Shown one piece after another: positions 38,251 through 50,512 of a stretch of 64,000 bases of DNA (position 1 is its first letter; every line of letters starts with the position of its first letter). The stretch is from Alphaproteobacteria bacterium (GTDB lineage Bacteria > Pseudomonadota > Alphaproteobacteria > Rhizobiales > Rhizobiaceae), in the NCBI GenBank assembly GCA_018823835.1, contig JAHJHT010000009.1:124001-188000 (forward strand), read 5' to 3'. Under the pieces are notes generated by a model, which had not been told where the DNA came from, ran no database searches, and saw only the letters and a list, made by a program, of their open reading frames with translations. The position numbers and the translations under genes were made by a program.

Positions 38251-39263
38251 TGGCGGGTCACGGCGGGGATAGCCCCGCGGTTGGCGGACCGGCCCGTCAC
38301 ATTCCGGTTCTTCTCGCCGAAGTCCTCTCGGCGCTGGCACCGCAGGAGGGCGAGACCTTCATCGACGGTACGTTCGGCGCCGGCGGCTACACAAAGGCGA
38401 TCCTCGACGCGGGCGCATCCGTGGTGGCGGTCGACCGCGACCCGGACGCGATCGCTGCCGGGCGCGACATGGAAGCCTCTTCCGGCGGCAGGCTGCGGCT
38501 GGTGCACGGCCCATTCTCCAGGCTCGACGATCACGCCGAGGCGGTCGATGGGGTGGTGCTCGATATCGGCGTCTCGTCGATGCAGCTCGACGAGGCCGGG
38601 CGCGGCTTCTCGTTCCGCGCCGACGGGCCGCTCGACATGCGCATGGCGCAGGAGGGCGCGAGTGCGGCTGACGTCGTCAACCGCTTCAAGCAGGGCGATC
38701 TCGCCCGCATCTTCGGCTTTCTCGGCGAGGAACGCCATGCGGGCCGCATCGCGCGGATGATCGAGAAGCGGCGCGAAGCGCGGCCCTTCGAGACCACGCT
38801 CGACCTCGCGAACGCCATCGAGGCGCATGTCGGACGCAATCCCAAGGACAAGATCCACCCGGCGACGCGCGTCTTCCAGGCGCTGCGCATCTTCGTCAAT
38901 GACGAGCTCGGTGAACTGGCGCGCGCGCTGTTTGCGGCCGAGCGCGCGCTGAAACCCGGCGGCCGGCTGGTCGTCGTCACATTCCATTCGCTCGAGGACC
39001 GCATCGTCAAGCGCTTCATCGCGGACCGCTCCGGCAACGCGGCGGGGTCGCGCTTCCTGCCGGAGCTGCAGGAGAAGGCGCCGACCTTCGCCAAGCGCGG
39101 CGGGGCGGTGGCGGCGAGCGAGGCGGAGACCGAGGTCAATCTGCGTGCCCGCTCGGCCAAGCTGCGCGTCGCTGTCCGCACCGAGGCACCGGCCCGGCCC
39201 GAGGATTTTTCGATCTTCGGGCTTCCGAAACTTCCCGACATCCGGCTTTCGGCAGAGAGGTAG
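38247..39263 (+). CDS. rsmH: 16S rRNA (cytosine1402-N4)-methyltransferase RsmH
   Basis: This 338-aa class I methyltransferase has the SAM site [23 protein letters not shown], the [20 protein letters not shown] block, and [12 protein letters not shown], all diagnostic of RsmH (MraW). It methylates N4 of C1402 in the 30S decoding centre. The gene is the normal second member of the dcw cluster, starting in an ATGATG that overlaps the mraZ stop. An alternative start 3 bp downstream would lose one Met only. Confidence 0.95.
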   Translation: MMAGHGGDSPAVGGPARHIPVLLAEVLSALAPQEGETFIDGTFGAGGYTKAILDAGASVVAVDRDPDAIAAGRDMEASSGGRLRLVHGPFSRLDDHAEAVDGVVLDIGVSSMQLDEAGRGFSFRADGPLDMRMAQEGASAADVVNRFKQGDLARIFGFLGEERHAGRIARMIEKRREARPFETTLDLANAIEAHVGRNPKDKIHPATRVFQALRIFVNDELGELARALFAAERALKPGGRLVVVTFHSLEDRIVKRFIADRSGNAAGSRFLPELQEKAPTFAKRGGAVAASEAETEVNLRARSAKLRVAVRTEAPARPEDFSIFGLPKLPDIRLSAER

Positions 39264-39268
39264 TAACA

Positions 39269-39643
39269 GTGTTTCGTACCAGCGATATCGTGCTGATCGC
39301 CGTCATGGTTTCGGCGGCCGCCGTTACCTACAAGATCAAGCAGGACGCCGAGGACCGCCTCGCGACCGTGCACAAGATCGAACGCGAGATTCGTTTCGAG
39401 GAGGACACGCTCGACCTTCTCAAGGCCGACTGGAGCCTGCTGACGCAGCCTTCGCGGTTGCAGAAACTGTCGGAAATCTACCAGTCGGAACTGGCGCTGC
39501 AGCCGATCGAGCCGCACCAGATCGTCGGGCTTGAAGAACTGCCGTCCAAGCCGGTGGTGATCGAGGACTTGTCGAACCAGCATCTCGGCGGCATGGCCGA
39601 AAGCGGCCCGGACCAGACGGTGACCGGGGCGGTGGTGCAGTGA
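39269..39643 (+). CDS. ftsL: Cell division protein FtsL
   Basis: This 124-aa bitopic membrane protein has a helix near the N-terminus (about 3-20, IVLIAVMVSAAAVTYKIKQ) followed by a periplasmic coiled-coil-like segment (DRLATVHKIEREIRFEEDTL) and the PSRLQKLSEIYQSELALQPI block typical of alphaproteobacterial FtsL. FtsL joins FtsQ and FtsB to activate FtsWI at the septum. Identity rests partly on position between rsmH and ftsI. The start is a GTG at 39269, and its stop overlaps the ftsI ATG by one base. Confidence 0.85.
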   Translation: MFRTSDIVLIAVMVSAAAVTYKIKQDAEDRLATVHKIEREIRFEEDTLDLLKADWSLLTQPSRLQKLSEIYQSELALQPIEPHQIVGLEELPSKPVVIEDLSNQHLGGMAESGPDQTVTGAVVQ

Positions 39644-41352
39644 TGAGCATTTTCAGGAAGCGCGCCGCGCCAGCCGAAGCGCAGGCAAATTCGATCGTCG
39701 TCGAGGGCGCCCGCAAGGCGACCGGCGGCAGGGCAAGGAACCGTGTCGTCATGACGATGGCGGTGTTCTTCGGCATCTACGCCACGATCGGCGGCAGGCT
39801 GGTCTATCTCGGCATGCTGGACCCCGAGGAATCGGGAGGGCCGGAGAGCCGGGTGACCGCGTCGCGGCCCGACATCGTCGACCGCAACGGCGAAGTCCTC
39901 GCCACCGACATCAAGACGGCCTCGCTGTTTGCCGAGCCGCGCCGCATTGTCGACGCCGACGAGGTGATCGAGAAGCTGTCGACCGTGCTGCCCGACATCG
40001 AGGTCGAGCAGACCTACCACAAGCTGAAGAGCGGGGCCGGCTTCGTGTGGCTGAAGCGGCAGCTAACGCCAAGGCAGCAGAACGACATCATGCAGCTCGG
40101 CCTGCCGGGCATCGGCTTCCGCACCGAGAAGCGCCGATTCTATCCGGGCGGCGCGACGGCCTCGCATATCCTCGGCCTGACCAACATCGACAACAAGGGC
40201 ATTGCCGGCATCGAGAAGTACATCGACGACCAGGGCCTGGCCGACCTGCAGGCGTCCGGCCTGGCGATCGCCAAGGACCTCAAGCCGTTCAAGCTGTCGA
40301 TGGACATCCGCGTGCAGCACATCGTGCATGACGAGATCACCCAGGCGATGGAGCGTTACCACGCGATCGCCGCGGGCGCGGTCGTGCTGAACGTCAAGAC
40401 CGGCGAAGTGCTGGCGATGGCCTCGGTGCCGGACTACGACCCCAACAACCCGTACAACGCGCACGAGAAGGACCGGCTGAACCGCATGTCGGCCGGCCTC
40501 TACGAGATGGGCTCGACCTTCAAGAGCTTCACCACGGCGATGGCACTGGATTCCGGCAAAGTGACGCTCGACAGCACGTTCGACGCGTCGCGGCCGATCC
40601 GCATCGGCAACCAGACGATCAACGATTTCCACGGCAAGGGCCGGGTGCTCACGGTGCCGGAGGTGTTCATCTACTCGTCGAACATCGGCTCGGCCAAGGA
40701 GGCCGACGTGGTTGGCATTGAGGGCCACCGCGAATTCCTGCACCGGCTGGGCATCCTCGACCGCATGGACACGGAACTGCCGGAAGTGGCACGGCCGACC
40801 GAGCCGAAGGTGTGGAAGAAGGTGCACTCGATCACCGTGGCCTTCGGCCACGGCGTCTCGACGACGCCGCTGCAGACCGCGGTCGGCTGCGCGGCGCTGA
40901 TGAATGGCGGCTACCTGATCGAGCCGACCTTCCTGAAGCGCGGCGAGGAGGAGGCGATGGCCACCGCCAAGAAGGTGATCGAGGACCAGACCAGCGCAGA
41001 CATGCGCTATCTCTATGCCCTCAACGCCGAGAAGGGCTCGGGCAAGAATGCACGCGTTCCCGGCTACCGCGTCGGCGGTAAGACCGGCACGGCCGAGAAG
41101 GTGGTCAACGGGCGCTATTCCTCGTCGGTGCGCTTCAACGCCTTCGTGGCGTCCTTCCCGATGGACGATCCACAGTATATCGTGCTCAGCATCATCGACG
41201 AGCCGAAGCCCGAGAAACCGGGCATGGGCGCCACCGCAGGGTCGAATGCGGCCCCGATCGTGGCCAACATCATCCGCCGGGCCGGCGCGCTGCTTGGCGT
41301 GAAGCCGGAATTCGGCCATGAAAGCGGGGCTACGGTCGTCTCCTATCAGTGA
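39643..41352 (+). CDS. ftsI: Peptidoglycan transpeptidase FtsI (PBP3)
   Basis: This 569-aa class B penicillin-binding protein has an N-terminal membrane helix (about 36-57), the PBP dimer/pedestal domain (TASRPDIVDRNGEVLATDI at 72-90), and a transpeptidase domain with S291-T-F-K, SSN at 345-347 and KTG at 480-482. It cross-links septal peptidoglycan as partner of FtsW. The start is ATG 39643 (MSIFRKRA), with TGATG overlap with ftsL; a GTG one codon earlier also exists. The 51-bp gap to murE has no terminator. Confidence 0.96.
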   Translation: MSIFRKRAAPAEAQANSIVVEGARKATGGRARNRVVMTMAVFFGIYATIGGRLVYLGMLDPEESGGPESRVTASRPDIVDRNGEVLATDIKTASLFAEPRRIVDADEVIEKLSTVLPDIEVEQTYHKLKSGAGFVWLKRQLTPRQQNDIMQLGLPGIGFRTEKRRFYPGGATASHILGLTNIDNKGIAGIEKYIDDQGLADLQASGLAIAKDLKPFKLSMDIRVQHIVHDEITQAMERYHAIAAGAVVLNVKTGEVLAMASVPDYDPNNPYNAHEKDRLNRMSAGLYEMGSTFKSFTTAMALDSGKVTLDSTFDASRPIRIGNQTINDFHGKGRVLTVPEVFIYSSNIGSAKEADVVGIEGHREFLHRLGILDRMDTELPEVARPTEPKVWKKVHSITVAFGHGVSTTPLQTAVGCAALMNGGYLIEPTFLKRGEEEAMATAKKVIEDQTSADMRYLYALNAEKGSGKNARVPGYRVGGKTGTAEKVVNGRYSSSVRFNAFVASFPMDDPQYIVLSIIDEPKPEKPGMGATAGSNAAPIVANIIRRAGALLGVKPEFGHESGATVVSYQ

Positions 41353-41403
41353 TTCTCGAAGGCGCCGGGAAGCGCGCCGCCATTTTTTGACGACTGGATC
41401 TTG

Positions 41404-42858
41404 ATGAAGCTTGTTGACCTTGCCGGTATGCTGATCGCCGATGGCGGCGTTTTTGCCGACGCCGAGGTCGCAGGAGTGACTTCGGATTCGCGCCGCAGCG
41501 GACCGGGGACGGTTTTCGTTGCGGTGGCGGGCAGCAAGGCCGATGGTGCCAGCTATGCGGCCGACGCCGCGGCCCGTGGCGCGGTGGCGATCGTGGCGGC
41601 ACGTGGCGCAAAGCTCGGCGAACTGTCCGTGCCGGTGATTTCGGTCGAGGATCCGCGCCTGGCGCTGGCGAAGGCCGCTGCAGCGCTGCATCCGCGCCAG
41701 CCCGAGACGATGGTCGCCGTGACCGGCACAAGCGGCAAGACATCGGTCGCCGCCTTTACCCGACAGATCTGGGAACATGACGGCAAGGCCGCCGCCAGCA
41801 TCGGCACGACCGGCGTGGTGGCGCCCGGACGCGACGACTACGGCCAGCTGACGACGCCCGACCCGGTCGAACTGCACCAGTTGCTCAGCGATCTCGCGGA
41901 TGCAGGCGTGACACATGCGGCAATGGAGGCGTCGAGCCACGGCCTCGACCAGCGCAGGCTCGACGGCGTGCGACTGTCGGCCGGCGGCTTCACCAATCTC
42001 GGCCGCGACCACATGGACTACCACCCGACGGTGGAGGACTACCACCGTGCCAAGCTGCGCCTGTTCGACACGCTGCTGCCGAAGGGCGCGCCGGCGGTGA
42101 TCTTCGCCGACGACACATGGTCGAAGCGGACCATCGAGGCGGCGGAGGCGGCCGGGCTCAAGGTGCTTACGGTCGGCCGGCAGGGTTCGTTTCTCAAGCT
42201 GAAGCGGGTCGAGCACGAGCGCTACCGTCAGCGCGCCGAGATAGAGGCCGACGGCGTGCTGCACGAGATCGTGCTGCCGCTGGCCGGCGACTTCCAGATA
42301 TTCAACGCGCTGGTGGCGGCGGGACTTGCCGCCTCGACCGGCACGCCGGTCGACAAGGCGCTCGACGCGCTCGAGCACCTGAAGGGCGCGCCGGGCCGGC
42401 TCGACCTCGTCGGCACGACGGCCAACGGCGCGCCGGTCTATGTCGACTATGCGCACAAGCCCGATGCACTGGAGAACGTGCTGGCCTCGGTGCGGCCCTT
42501 CACGACCGGGCGCGTCATCGTGGTGTTCGGCTGCGGCGGCGACCGCGACCGCGGCAAGCGGCCGATCATGGGCGAGATCGCGACGCGATTGGCAGATGTC
42601 ACCATCGTCACCGACGACAATCCGCGCTCGGAAGTGCCTGCTGACATCCGCAAGGCGATCCTGGCGGCCGCTCCGGGCGCCATCGAAATCGGTGACCGGC
42701 ACAAGGCGATCCGCGACGCGGTCGCCATGCTCGCCGCCGGCGACACGCTTATCATTGCAGGCAAGGGGCACGAGCACGGCCAGACGGTCGGCAGCGAGAC
42801 CTTGCCCTTCTCGGACCACGAGGAAGTGCGCAAGGCACTCCGGGAAGGCATCGCATGA
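41404..42858 (+). CDS. murE: UDP-MurNAc-tripeptide ligase MurE (meso-DAP adding)
   Basis: This 484-aa Mur ligase adds meso-diaminopimelate to UDP-MurNAc-L-Ala-D-Glu in the cytoplasm. It has the ATP loop GTSGKTS (108-114), the EASSHGLDQ block, YAHKPDAL, and DNPR at 405-408, which is the meso-DAP (rather than lysine) specificity motif. The start is ATG 41404; an in-frame TTG one codon earlier is ignored. Its stop overlaps murF by 4 bp. Confidence 0.96.
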   Translation: MKLVDLAGMLIADGGVFADAEVAGVTSDSRRSGPGTVFVAVAGSKADGASYAADAAARGAVAIVAARGAKLGELSVPVISVEDPRLALAKAAAALHPRQPETMVAVTGTSGKTSVAAFTRQIWEHDGKAAASIGTTGVVAPGRDDYGQLTTPDPVELHQLLSDLADAGVTHAAMEASSHGLDQRRLDGVRLSAGGFTNLGRDHMDYHPTVEDYHRAKLRLFDTLLPKGAPAVIFADDTWSKRTIEAAEAAGLKVLTVGRQGSFLKLKRVEHERYRQRAEIEADGVLHEIVLPLAGDFQIFNALVAAGLAASTGTPVDKALDALEHLKGAPGRLDLVGTTANGAPVYVDYAHKPDALENVLASVRPFTTGRVIVVFGCGGDRDRGKRPIMGEIATRLADVTIVTDDNPRSEVPADIRKAILAAAPGAIEIGDRHKAIRDAVAMLAAGDTLIIAGKGHEHGQTVGSETLPFSDHEEVRKALREGIA

Positions 42859-44288
42859 GCCTGCTCTGGCTGACCGAGGACCTGATTGACGCGATGGGCG
42901 GGCGCCCGATCGGCACGATGCCGGAAGGCATCACCGGCATTTCCATCGACAGCCGCTCGCTGAAGCCCGGCGATGCCTTCTTCGCCATCAAGGGCGAGAC
43001 GATGGACGGCCATGACTTCGCAACTGCGGCGGTGAAGGCCGGGGCAGGGCTGCTGGTGGTTGCCGAAGGCAAGCTGCCGGCGCTCGGTCGCCTGACAGCG
43101 CCGATGATCGTGGTGCCCGACGTTCTGGTGTCGCTCGAGAAGGCCGGCATCGCGGCGCGCGCGCGCACCAAGGCGCGGGTCATCGCGATCACCGGCTCGG
43201 CCGGCAAGACCAGCACCAAGGAAGCACTGCGCCACGTGCTGTCCCAGGCCGGCAAGGTGCATGCCTCGGACAAGTCCTTCAACAATCACTGGGGCGTGCC
43301 GCTGACCCTGGCGCGCATGCCGGCCGACACCAACTACGCGATCTTCGAGATCGGCATGAACCACGAGGGCGAAATCCGCCCGCTGGTCAAGATGGTCAGG
43401 CCACATATTGCCATCGTGACGCTGATCGCGGCCGCGCATCTCGGCCACTTCAAGTCGCTGGAAGATATCGCCAGGGCCAAGGCGGAGATATTCGAGGGCG
43501 TCGAAAAGGGGGGCGTGGCGCTGATCAACCGCGACGACGCCAACTGGGCGCTGCTGTCGAAGCTCGCCAAGGCGGCAGGCGTCGAGAAGGTCGCCGGCTT
43601 CGGCGAACATGCCAAGGCGGTCTACCGGCTGACGAACCTCGCGCTGCATCCGGACCATTCGCTGATCTCGGCGAAGATCGGCGGCAAGGAAGTGACGGCG
43701 ACCATCGGCGCGCCCGGGCGCCATGTCGTGCAGAACGCGCTGGCGGTGCTGGGGGCAGCCCATCTCGCCGGCGCCGACGTAGCCGCCGCGGCCCTGGCGC
43801 TGGCCGGGGTCAGTGCCGAGGCGGGGCGCGGCAAGCGCCACGTGCTGACCCATCCAAAGGGCTCGATCACGCTGATCGACGAAAGCTACAACGCCAACCC
43901 GGCCTCGATGCAGGCAGCGCTGGCGCTGCTCGACGCGACGCCGGTCGAGGGCAAGGGGAGGCGCATCGCGGTGCTCGGCGACATGCTGGAACTCGGCAGC
44001 CATTCCGAGCGCCTGCATGCCGGGCTCGCAGAACTCATCGCGCGCACCAGGACCGATCTCATCCTGCTCGCCGGACCGGAGATGAAGTCACTTGCCGCTG
44101 CGTTGCCGGACGGCTCGAAAATAGAATACAGGACCGGCGCTGACGAACTGAAGCCGGTTCTGCTCGAGGCCGTCGGCCCCGGCGACGTGGTGATGGTGAA
44201 GTCTTCCAAGGGCATCGGCTTCTCGAAGCTCATCGATGCGCTGGTCAATGCGTTCCCGGCCGATGCCGGCGCCGCCAAGCTTTCCTGA
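42855..44288 (+). CDS. murF: UDP-MurNAc-tripeptide:D-Ala-D-Ala ligase MurF
   Basis: This 477-aa Mur ligase completes the pentapeptide by adding D-alanyl-D-alanine. It shows [20 protein letters not shown] at the N-terminal UDP-binding domain, ATP loop GSAGKTS (114-120), [22 protein letters not shown] and [11 protein letters not shown]. It starts in the ATGA overlap with murE, and mraY follows after 23 bp. Everything fits the normal family; length is as usual. Confidence 0.96.
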   Translation: MSLLWLTEDLIDAMGGRPIGTMPEGITGISIDSRSLKPGDAFFAIKGETMDGHDFATAAVKAGAGLLVVAEGKLPALGRLTAPMIVVPDVLVSLEKAGIAARARTKARVIAITGSAGKTSTKEALRHVLSQAGKVHASDKSFNNHWGVPLTLARMPADTNYAIFEIGMNHEGEIRPLVKMVRPHIAIVTLIAAAHLGHFKSLEDIARAKAEIFEGVEKGGVALINRDDANWALLSKLAKAAGVEKVAGFGEHAKAVYRLTNLALHPDHSLISAKIGGKEVTATIGAPGRHVVQNALAVLGAAHLAGADVAAAALALAGVSAEAGRGKRHVLTHPKGSITLIDESYNANPASMQAALALLDATPVEGKGRRIAVLGDMLELGSHSERLHAGLAELIARTRTDLILLAGPEMKSLAAALPDGSKIEYRTGADELKPVLLEAVGPGDVVMVKSSKGIGFSKLIDALVNAFPADAGAAKLS

Positions 44289-44311
44289 ACTGGTCCGGGG
44301 GGACTGATCCG

Positions 44312-45394
44312 ATGCTTACCCTACTCGTCAATTTCGCGGACCAGGTCTCGGCCTTCAACGTCTTCCGCTACATCACCTTCCGCACCGGCGGCGCGCTGAT
44401 CACCTCGGCGCTGATCGTCTTCATCTTCGGGCCCACCATCATCGCATCGCTGCGCTTCCGGCAGGGCAAGGGCCAACCGATCCGCGCCGACGGGCCGCAG
44501 ACGCATTTCAAGAAGGCCGGCACGCCAACCATGGGCGGGCTGATGATCCTGTCCGGCATCGTCGTGTCGTCGCTGCTGTGGGCCAACATCAACAGCGTCT
44601 ATGTCTGGGTGGTGCTGCTGGTGGCACTCGGTTTCGGCGCGATCGGCCTCTACGACGACTACCTGAAGGTGACCAAGCAGTCGCATCTCGGCTTTTCGGG
44701 CAAGGCGCGGCTGGCTATCGAGTTCCTGATCGCGTCGATTGCCGCGATCGTCATCATGAATGTCGGGCAGGCGCCGTTCTCGTCGTCGCTGACCTTTCCC
44801 TTCTTCAAGGACTTCCTGATCAACCTCGGCTGGTTCTTCGTGCCCTTTGCCTGCATCGTCATCGTCGGCGCCGGCAACGCAGTGAACCTGACAGACGGGC
44901 TCGACGGGCTCGCCATTGTGCCGATCATGATCGCGGCGGCATCCTTCGGCGTCATCGCCTACCTGTCGGGCAACGCGGTGTTCGCCGAATACCTGCAGAT
45001 CCATTTCGTGCCGGGTACCGGCGAACTGGCGGTGATCCTCGGCGCGGTCATCGGCGCGGGGCTCGGCTTCCTGTGGTTCAACGCCCCGCCCGCGGCAATC
45101 TTCATGGGCGACACAGGCTCGCTGGCGATGGGCGGCCTGATCGGCACCATCGCGGTGGCCGTCAAGCACGAGTTCGTGCTCGCCATCATCGGCGGCCTGT
45201 TCGTGATGGAGGCGCTCTCGGTGATCATCCAGGTCGGTTTCTTCAAGATGACCGGCAAGCGGGTCTTCCTGATGGCGCCGATCCACCACCATTTCGAGAA
45301 GCTCGGCTGGACCGAAAGCCAGGTGGTGATCCGCTTCTGGATCATCGCAGTGATCCTGGCGCTGATCGGCCTGTCGAGCCTGAAGCTGAGATAG
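44312..45394 (+). CDS. mraY: Phospho-MurNAc-pentapeptide transferase MraY
   Basis: This 360-aa membrane enzyme of ten helices transfers phospho-MurNAc-pentapeptide to undecaprenyl phosphate to make lipid I. Signature segments are [14 protein letters not shown], the aspartate-rich [17 protein letters not shown] and [13 protein letters not shown]. Length and N-terminus ([20 protein letters not shown]) match alphaproteobacterial MraY. The ribosome site is weak (GGGGGGACTG region). murD follows after 14 bp. Confidence 0.96.
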   Translation: MLTLLVNFADQVSAFNVFRYITFRTGGALITSALIVFIFGPTIIASLRFRQGKGQPIRADGPQTHFKKAGTPTMGGLMILSGIVVSSLLWANINSVYVWVVLLVALGFGAIGLYDDYLKVTKQSHLGFSGKARLAIEFLIASIAAIVIMNVGQAPFSSSLTFPFFKDFLINLGWFFVPFACIVIVGAGNAVNLTDGLDGLAIVPIMIAAASFGVIAYLSGNAVFAEYLQIHFVPGTGELAVILGAVIGAGLGFLWFNAPPAAIFMGDTGSLAMGGLIGTIAVAVKHEFVLAIIGGLFVMEALSVIIQVGFFKMTGKRVFLMAPIHHHFEKLGWTESQVVIRFWIIAVILALIGLSSLKLR

Positions 45395-45408
45395 GAATTA
45401 GAGGGCTC

Positions 45409-46812
45409 ATGATCCCTGCCACCTCCTTCAGCGGCAAGCGTGTCGCCCTCTTCGGCCTTGGCGGCTCGGGGATTGCGACGGCGCGCGCCTTGGTGGCGGG
45501 CGGGGCCGAGGTGCTGGCCTGGGACGACAATCCCGACAGCGTGGCGAAGGCTGCGGGCGAGGGCATCCCGACCGGCGACCTGAGGCAGGCCGACTGGCCG
45601 GGCTTCGCCTCCTTCGTGCTGTCGCCCGGCGTGCCGCTGACGCATCCCAAGCCGCACTGGAGCGTCGAACTGGCGCGTGGCGCCGGTGTCGAGATCATCG
45701 GCGACATCGAACTGTTCGGTCGCGAGCGCAGCCTTGCAGCGCCCGATGCACCCTTCATCGCCATCACCGGCACCAACGGCAAGTCGACGACGACGGCGCT
45801 GGCCGCCCATATCCTGAAATCGGCCGGGCGCGACACGCAGATGGGCGGCAATATCGGCCGCGCGGTGATGACGCTCGATCCGCCGGAGGACGACCGCTAC
45901 TACGTGGTCGAGTGCTCCTCCTACCAGATCGACCTCGCGCCCTCGATCAGCCCGACGGCGGGCATATTGCTCAACCTGACGCCCGACCATCTCGACCGCC
46001 ACGGCACGATGCAGCACTACGCGGCCATCAAGGAGCGGCTGGTCGCCGGCAGCGAAACCGCCATCATCGGCGTCGACGACATTCATTGCGTGCAGATCGC
46101 CGACCGACTGGAACGCGCCGGCAAGAAGGTGGTCCGCATCTCCAAGCGACTGCCGCTGACCGACGGCTATTTCGCCGACGGCAGCAACCTGATGGAAGCG
46201 GTGAACGGGCGCTATACGCGCATAGGCTTCCTCGAGGGCATCGGCTCGCTGCGCGGCCAGCACAATGCACAGAACGCGCTTGCCGCCATAGCCGCCTGTC
46301 TCACCGCCGGGCTCGATCTCGGCGAGATCCAGTCGGGGCTGGAGAGCTTTCCGGGCCTGGCGCACCGCATGGAGCAGGTCGGCCGCAAGGGCCGCGTGCT
46401 GTTCGTCAACGATTCCAAGGCGACAAATGCTGATGCCGCGGCCCCCGCGCTGTCGAGCTTTCCGCGCATCTACTGGATCGCCGGCGGCCTGCCCAAGGAA
46501 GGCGGCATCGAACCGCTGAGAAGCTGTTTTCCGCGCATCGCCAAGGCCTACCTGATCGGCGAGGCAGCACCTGCCTTCTCGGCGACGCTTGGCGAGGCGG
46601 TGCCCTACGAGATCTCGGGCACGCTCGCCGCAGCCGTCGAGCACGCGGCGCGCGACGCGGCTCTCGATCCTGCCGACGAGGCGGTCGTGCTGCTGTCTCC
46701 GGCCTGCGCCAGCTTCGACCAGTTCAAGAATTTCGAAATTCGAGGCGAAGCCTTCAGGCAAGCTGTGAATGCTATCGGGGGCGTCATGCCCATCGGAGGA
46801 CCCAAGCCATGA
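45409..46812 (+). CDS. murD: UDP-MurNAc-L-Ala:D-Glu ligase MurD
   Basis: This 467-aa cytoplasmic Mur ligase adds D-glutamate to UDP-MurNAc-L-Ala. It has a Rossmann-type N-terminus ([17 protein letters not shown]), ATP loop GTNGKST (121-127), [31 protein letters not shown] and a C-terminal [16 protein letters not shown]. The start ATG 45409 is read with TTAGAGGG upstream; longer open reading is shadow sequence from mraY. Its stop overlaps ftsW by 4 bp. Confidence 0.96.
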   Translation: MIPATSFSGKRVALFGLGGSGIATARALVAGGAEVLAWDDNPDSVAKAAGEGIPTGDLRQADWPGFASFVLSPGVPLTHPKPHWSVELARGAGVEIIGDIELFGRERSLAAPDAPFIAITGTNGKSTTTALAAHILKSAGRDTQMGGNIGRAVMTLDPPEDDRYYVVECSSYQIDLAPSISPTAGILLNLTPDHLDRHGTMQHYAAIKERLVAGSETAIIGVDDIHCVQIADRLERAGKKVVRISKRLPLTDGYFADGSNLMEAVNGRYTRIGFLEGIGSLRGQHNAQNALAAIAACLTAGLDLGEIQSGLESFPGLAHRMEQVGRKGRVLFVNDSKATNADAAAPALSSFPRIYWIAGGLPKEGGIEPLRSCFPRIAKAYLIGEAAPAFSATLGEAVPYEISGTLAAAVEHAARDAALDPADEAVVLLSPACASFDQFKNFEIRGEAFRQAVNAIGGVMPIGGPKP

Positions 46813-47963
46813 TGAGTCGCCTGGACCGCAGCCCCGTCGCCAACTGGTGGTGGACCGTGGATCGCTGGTTTCTCGCCGCCTTCCTGCTCCTGATGGGGCT
46901 GGGCATCGTTCTGTCGTTCGCGGCAAGCCCGGCGGTGGCAGAGCGCATCGGACTGGACAGCTTCCACTTCGCCAAGCGGCAGATCGTCTACATGATCCCG
47001 GCGCTGATCGCGCTGATCTCGGTGTCGTTCCTCAACGCCAGGCAGATCAGGCGGCTGTCGCTCGTCATGCTTGGCGCGATGCTGGTGATGATGGTTGCGG
47101 TGCTGTTCGTCGGCGTCGAGGTGAAGGGCGCGCATCGCTGGATTTCGATTGCCGGCGTTTCGATCCAGCCGTCGGAGTTCCTGAAGCCCGCCTTCGTCGT
47201 CATCTGCGCCTGGCTGTTCGCAGAACACCGGCGGCAGCCCGAAATTCCCGGCAACTTTTTCGCGATGATGCTGCTCGGCGTCGTGCTGGCGCTGCTCGTC
47301 GCGCAGCCGGACCTCGGCCAGACGATCCTCGTGCTCGGCACCTGGGGCGTGATGTTCTTCATGGCCGGCATGCCGTGGCTGTGGATCATCGTCATTGGCA
47401 GTCTGGGTGCCGCGGGCGCCCTTGGCGCCTACACCGCCTTTCCGCACGTCGCCGGCCGCATCGACCGCTTCCTGACCGGCGAGGGCGACACATTCCAGGT
47501 CGACATGGGCCGCGAGGCGATGATCAACGGCGACTGGCTCGGGCTCGGGCCGGGCGAGGGCGTCATCAAGAAGATCATCCCCGACGCGCATGCCGACTTC
47601 GTGTTCTCGGTGGCGGGCGAGGAATTCGGCATCCTGCTGTGCATGGCGATCATGCTGATCTTCGCCTTCATCGTGCTGCGCGGCCTCAACACGGCGCTCA
47701 AGGAGCAGGATGATTTTACCCGCTTCGCGGTGGCCGGGCTGGTCGTGGTCTTCGGCTTCCAGTCGGTGATCAACATGGGCGTGAACCTCCAGCTTATGCC
47801 GGCCAAGGGCATGACGCTTCCCTTCATCTCCTATGGCGGCTCGTCGCTGATCGCGATTGCCATCTCCATGGGCATGGTGCTGGCACTGACCCGCAAGCGG
47901 CCGGAAAAGCGCAAGTCGATCGGCTTCCAGCCGATGACGCAGCGCGCCCAGGCGGCGGAATAG
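46809..47963 (+). CDS. ftsW: Septal peptidoglycan glycosyltransferase FtsW
   Basis: This 384-aa SEDS-family membrane protein has ten helices. Recognisable stretches are [29 protein letters not shown] with the key aspartate, [20 protein letters not shown], and [20 protein letters not shown]. FtsW polymerises lipid II at the septum with FtsI. It starts in an ATGATG overlapping the murD stop, and murG follows after 9 bp. Confidence 0.96.
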   Translation: MMSRLDRSPVANWWWTVDRWFLAAFLLLMGLGIVLSFAASPAVAERIGLDSFHFAKRQIVYMIPALIALISVSFLNARQIRRLSLVMLGAMLVMMVAVLFVGVEVKGAHRWISIAGVSIQPSEFLKPAFVVICAWLFAEHRRQPEIPGNFFAMMLLGVVLALLVAQPDLGQTILVLGTWGVMFFMAGMPWLWIIVIGSLGAAGALGAYTAFPHVAGRIDRFLTGEGDTFQVDMGREAMINGDWLGLGPGEGVIKKIIPDAHADFVFSVAGEEFGILLCMAIMLIFAFIVLRGLNTALKEQDDFTRFAVAGLVVVFGFQSVINMGVNLQLMPAKGMTLPFISYGGSSLIAIAISMGMVLALTRKRPEKRKSIGFQPMTQRAQAAE

Positions 47964-47972
47964 CGGAGCGGC

Positions 47973-49100
47973 ATGGCCAAAGGCACGATCCTTCTCGCAG
48001 CGGGCGGTACCGGTGGACACCTGTTTCCGGCGGAGGCGCTGGCACATCAGCTGAACGAGCGCGGCTGGCGCGTCGACCTGGCGACCGACGATCGCGCCGA
48101 GCGCTTCGCCGGGCATTTTCCGGCGCATGAAGTGCACCCGATCGCCTCCGCGACGATCGGTTCGCGCAACCCTGTGGCGCTGCTCAAGTCCTTCTGGACG
48201 ATCTGGCGCGGCGTCAGGCAGGCATCGGAGGTAATCCGACGCATCAAGCCTGAGGTGGTGGTCGGCTTCGGCGGCTATCCGACGCTGCCGCCGCTCTACG
48301 CGGCGACGCGGCGCAAGGTGCCGACCATCGTGCACGAGCAGAACGCTGTGATGGGACGCGCCAACCGTGCGCTCGCGGCGCGGGTGGCGGCAATCGCCGG
48401 CGGCTTCCTGAGTGACAGGGAAGGAGCCTTCGCCGACAAGATCGTGGTGACCGGCAACCCGGTGCGCCCTGCGGTGCTGGAGGCGGCGAAGACGCCCTAC
48501 CGTCCATCGCGCGAGGACCAACCGTTCCGGCTGCTGGTGTTCGGCGGCAGCCAGGGCGCGCAGTTCTTTTCCGACGCGCTGCCGGGCGCGATCGCGGCAC
48601 TTCCCGAGGCGCAGCGTGCCCGACTGGTGGTGACTCAGCAGGCGCGCGCCGACGATGTCGGGCGGGTCAAGAAGGCCTATGACGAGCTCGGCATGCAGGT
48701 CGAGGTGCTGCCCTTCTTCTCCGACATGGCGGCGCGCATCGCAGCGGCGCATCTCGTCATCTCGCGCTCGGGCGCCTCGACAGTGTCGGAGATCGCGGTA
48801 ATCGGCCGGCCGGCGATCCTGGTGCCCTATCCCTATGCGCTCGACCACGACCAGGCGGCCAATGCCGAGGCACTTGCAGCGGCCGGCGGCGCCGAGGTTC
48901 ACCCGCAATCGTCGCTCTCGACGGAGCGGCTATGCGCGCTGATCGGCGCGGCAATCGACGAGCCCGACAGGCTGGCGACGGTTGCGGCTGCCGGGAAATC
49001 GGCGGGGAAACCCGACGCGGCGCGGTTGCTCGCCGATCTGGCAGAGGCTATTGCCTCCGGTCAATCGGTCGCGGACTACAAGAGAGGAAAGCCAGCATGA
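47973..49100 (+). CDS. murG: UDP-GlcNAc:lipid I N-acetylglucosaminyltransferase MurG
   Basis: This 375-aa GT28 enzyme converts lipid I to lipid II at the inner face of the membrane. It has the glycine-rich loop [14 protein letters not shown] (8-21), [35 protein letters not shown], and [12 protein letters not shown] for UDP-GlcNAc binding. Length is normal for the family. Its TGA overlaps the murC ATG (ATGA). Confidence 0.96.
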   Translation: MAKGTILLAAGGTGGHLFPAEALAHQLNERGWRVDLATDDRAERFAGHFPAHEVHPIASATIGSRNPVALLKSFWTIWRGVRQASEVIRRIKPEVVVGFGGYPTLPPLYAATRRKVPTIVHEQNAVMGRANRALAARVAAIAGGFLSDREGAFADKIVVTGNPVRPAVLEAAKTPYRPSREDQPFRLLVFGGSQGAQFFSDALPGAIAALPEAQRARLVVTQQARADDVGRVKKAYDELGMQVEVLPFFSDMAARIAAAHLVISRSGASTVSEIAVIGRPAILVPYPYALDHDQAANAEALAAAGGAEVHPQSSLSTERLCALIGAAIDEPDRLATVAAAGKSAGKPDAARLLADLAEAIASGQSVADYKRGKPA

Positions 49101-50512
49101 AAATGCCGCAGAGCATCGGACTGGTGCATTTCATCGGCATCGGCGGCATCGGCATGAGCGGCATCGCCGAGGTGCTGCGCAACCTCGGCTACCGCGTGCA
49201 GGGCTCCGACCAGGCCGACAGCGCCAACGTGCAGCGGCTGCGCGACAAGGGCATCGAATGCTTCATCGGCCACCGAGCCGAAAACCTCGGCGAGGCCGAG
49301 GTGGTGGTGGTCTCAACGGCGATCAAGAAGTCGAACCCGGAACTGAAGGCGGCGCGGCTGAAGCTGCTGCCCATCGTGCGCCGCGCCGAAATGCTGGCCG
49401 AGCTGATGCGGTTCCGCCAGGCGGTGGCCATCGGCGGCACGCACGGCAAGACGACGACGACCTCGATGGTGGCGACGCTGCTCGACGCCGGCGGGCTCGA
49501 CCCGACGGTGGTCAATGGCGGCATCATCAACGCCTACGGCACCAATGCGCGCATGGGCGAGGGTGAGTGGATGGTGGTCGAGGCCGACGAGAGCGACGGC
49601 ACCTTCCTGAAGCTGCCGGCCGAGATCGCGGTGGTGACCAACATCGATCCCGAGCATCTCGACCACTACGGCTCCTTCGACAAGGTGCGCGAGGCGTTCC
49701 GACAGTTCGTCGAGAACGTGCCCTTCTACGGCTTCGGCGTGATGTGCACCGACCACCCCGAGGTGCAGGCGATGGTCGCGCACATCGAGGACCGGCGCAT
49801 CATCACCTATGGCGAGAACACGCAGGCCGACGTGCGCTTCGAGAACCACCGCATGGAGGGCGCGACCTCGGTGTTCGACGTGGTCATCCGCCGCCGCAAG
49901 GCCGGTCCGGAGACTGTAATCCGCGACCTGCGCCTGCCGATGCCCGGCCGCCACAACGTGTCGAACGCCACGGCGGCGATCGCCGTCGCGCACGAGCTCG
50001 GCATCTCGGCCGACGACATCCGCAAGGGCCTGCTGTCCTTCGGCGGCGTGAAGCGGCGCTTCACCCATACCGGGACCTGGAATGGCGTCGAGATATTCGA
50101 CGACTACGGGCACCATCCGGTGGAGATCAAGGCGGTGCTGAACGCGGCGCGCGATTCGACCAAGGGACGCGTGATCGCTATCGCCCAGCCGCATCGCTTC
50201 ACCCGCCTGCGCGACCTGTTCGACGATTTCTCGTCCTGCTTCAACGCTGCCGACACGGTGATCGTCGCCCCGGTCTATGCGGCCGGCGAGGACTCGATCG
50301 ACGGCGTCAATTCCGAGAAACTGGCGCAGCGCATCCGCGCCGGCGGCCACCGCGACGCGCGCTATGTGGCCGAGCCCGCGCAGATAGCGCCGCTGGTGCG
50401 CGAAATCGCCCAGCCCGGCGACTTCGTCGTGTTCCTCGGCGCCGGCAACATCACGCAATGGGCCTACGCGCTGCCGGGCGAACTGGCGGCGGGCGACGGT
50501 GCAGCTGCATGA
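49097..50512 (+). CDS. murC: UDP-MurNAc:L-alanine ligase MurC
   Basis: This 471-aa ligase attaches the first amino acid, L-alanine, to UDP-MurNAc. It has the N-terminal [20 protein letters not shown] loop GTHGKTT (114-120), [23 protein letters not shown] and [11 protein letters not shown]. The C-terminus ends in an alanine run. It starts in the ATGA overlap with murG, and its own stop overlaps murB by 4 bp. Confidence 0.96.
   Translation: MKMPQSIGLVHFIGIGGIGMSGIAEVLRNLGYRVQGSDQADSANVQRLRDKGIECFIGHRAENLGEAEVVVVSTAIKKSNPELKAARLKLLPIVRRAEMLAELMRFRQAVAIGGTHGKTTTTSMVATLLDAGGLDPTVVNGGIINAYGTNARMGEGEWMVVEADESDGTFLKLPAEIAVVTNIDPEHLDHYGSFDKVREAFRQFVENVPFYGFGVMCTDHPEVQAMVAHIEDRRIITYGENTQADVRFENHRMEGATSVFDVVIRRRKAGPETVIRDLRLPMPGRHNVSNATAAIAVAHELGISADDIRKGLLSFGGVKRRFTHTGTWNGVEIFDDYGHHPVEIKAVLNAARDSTKGRVIAIAQPHRFTRLRDLFDDFSSCFNAADTVIVAPVYAAGEDSIDGVNSEKLAQRIRAGGHRDARYVAEPAQIAPLVREIAQPGDFVVFLGAGNITQWAYALPGELAAGDGAAA

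Noticed and set aside
40063..42819. A 918-codon open frame on the minus strand across ftsI and murE
   Set aside because: It lies opposite two unmistakable conserved genes; composition is typical of antisense reading of high-GC codons.
44578..45408. Long N-terminal extension of the murD frame into mraY
   Set aside because: The upstream part is an out-of-frame reading of mraY; the murD family start is at 45409 with its own ribosome site.
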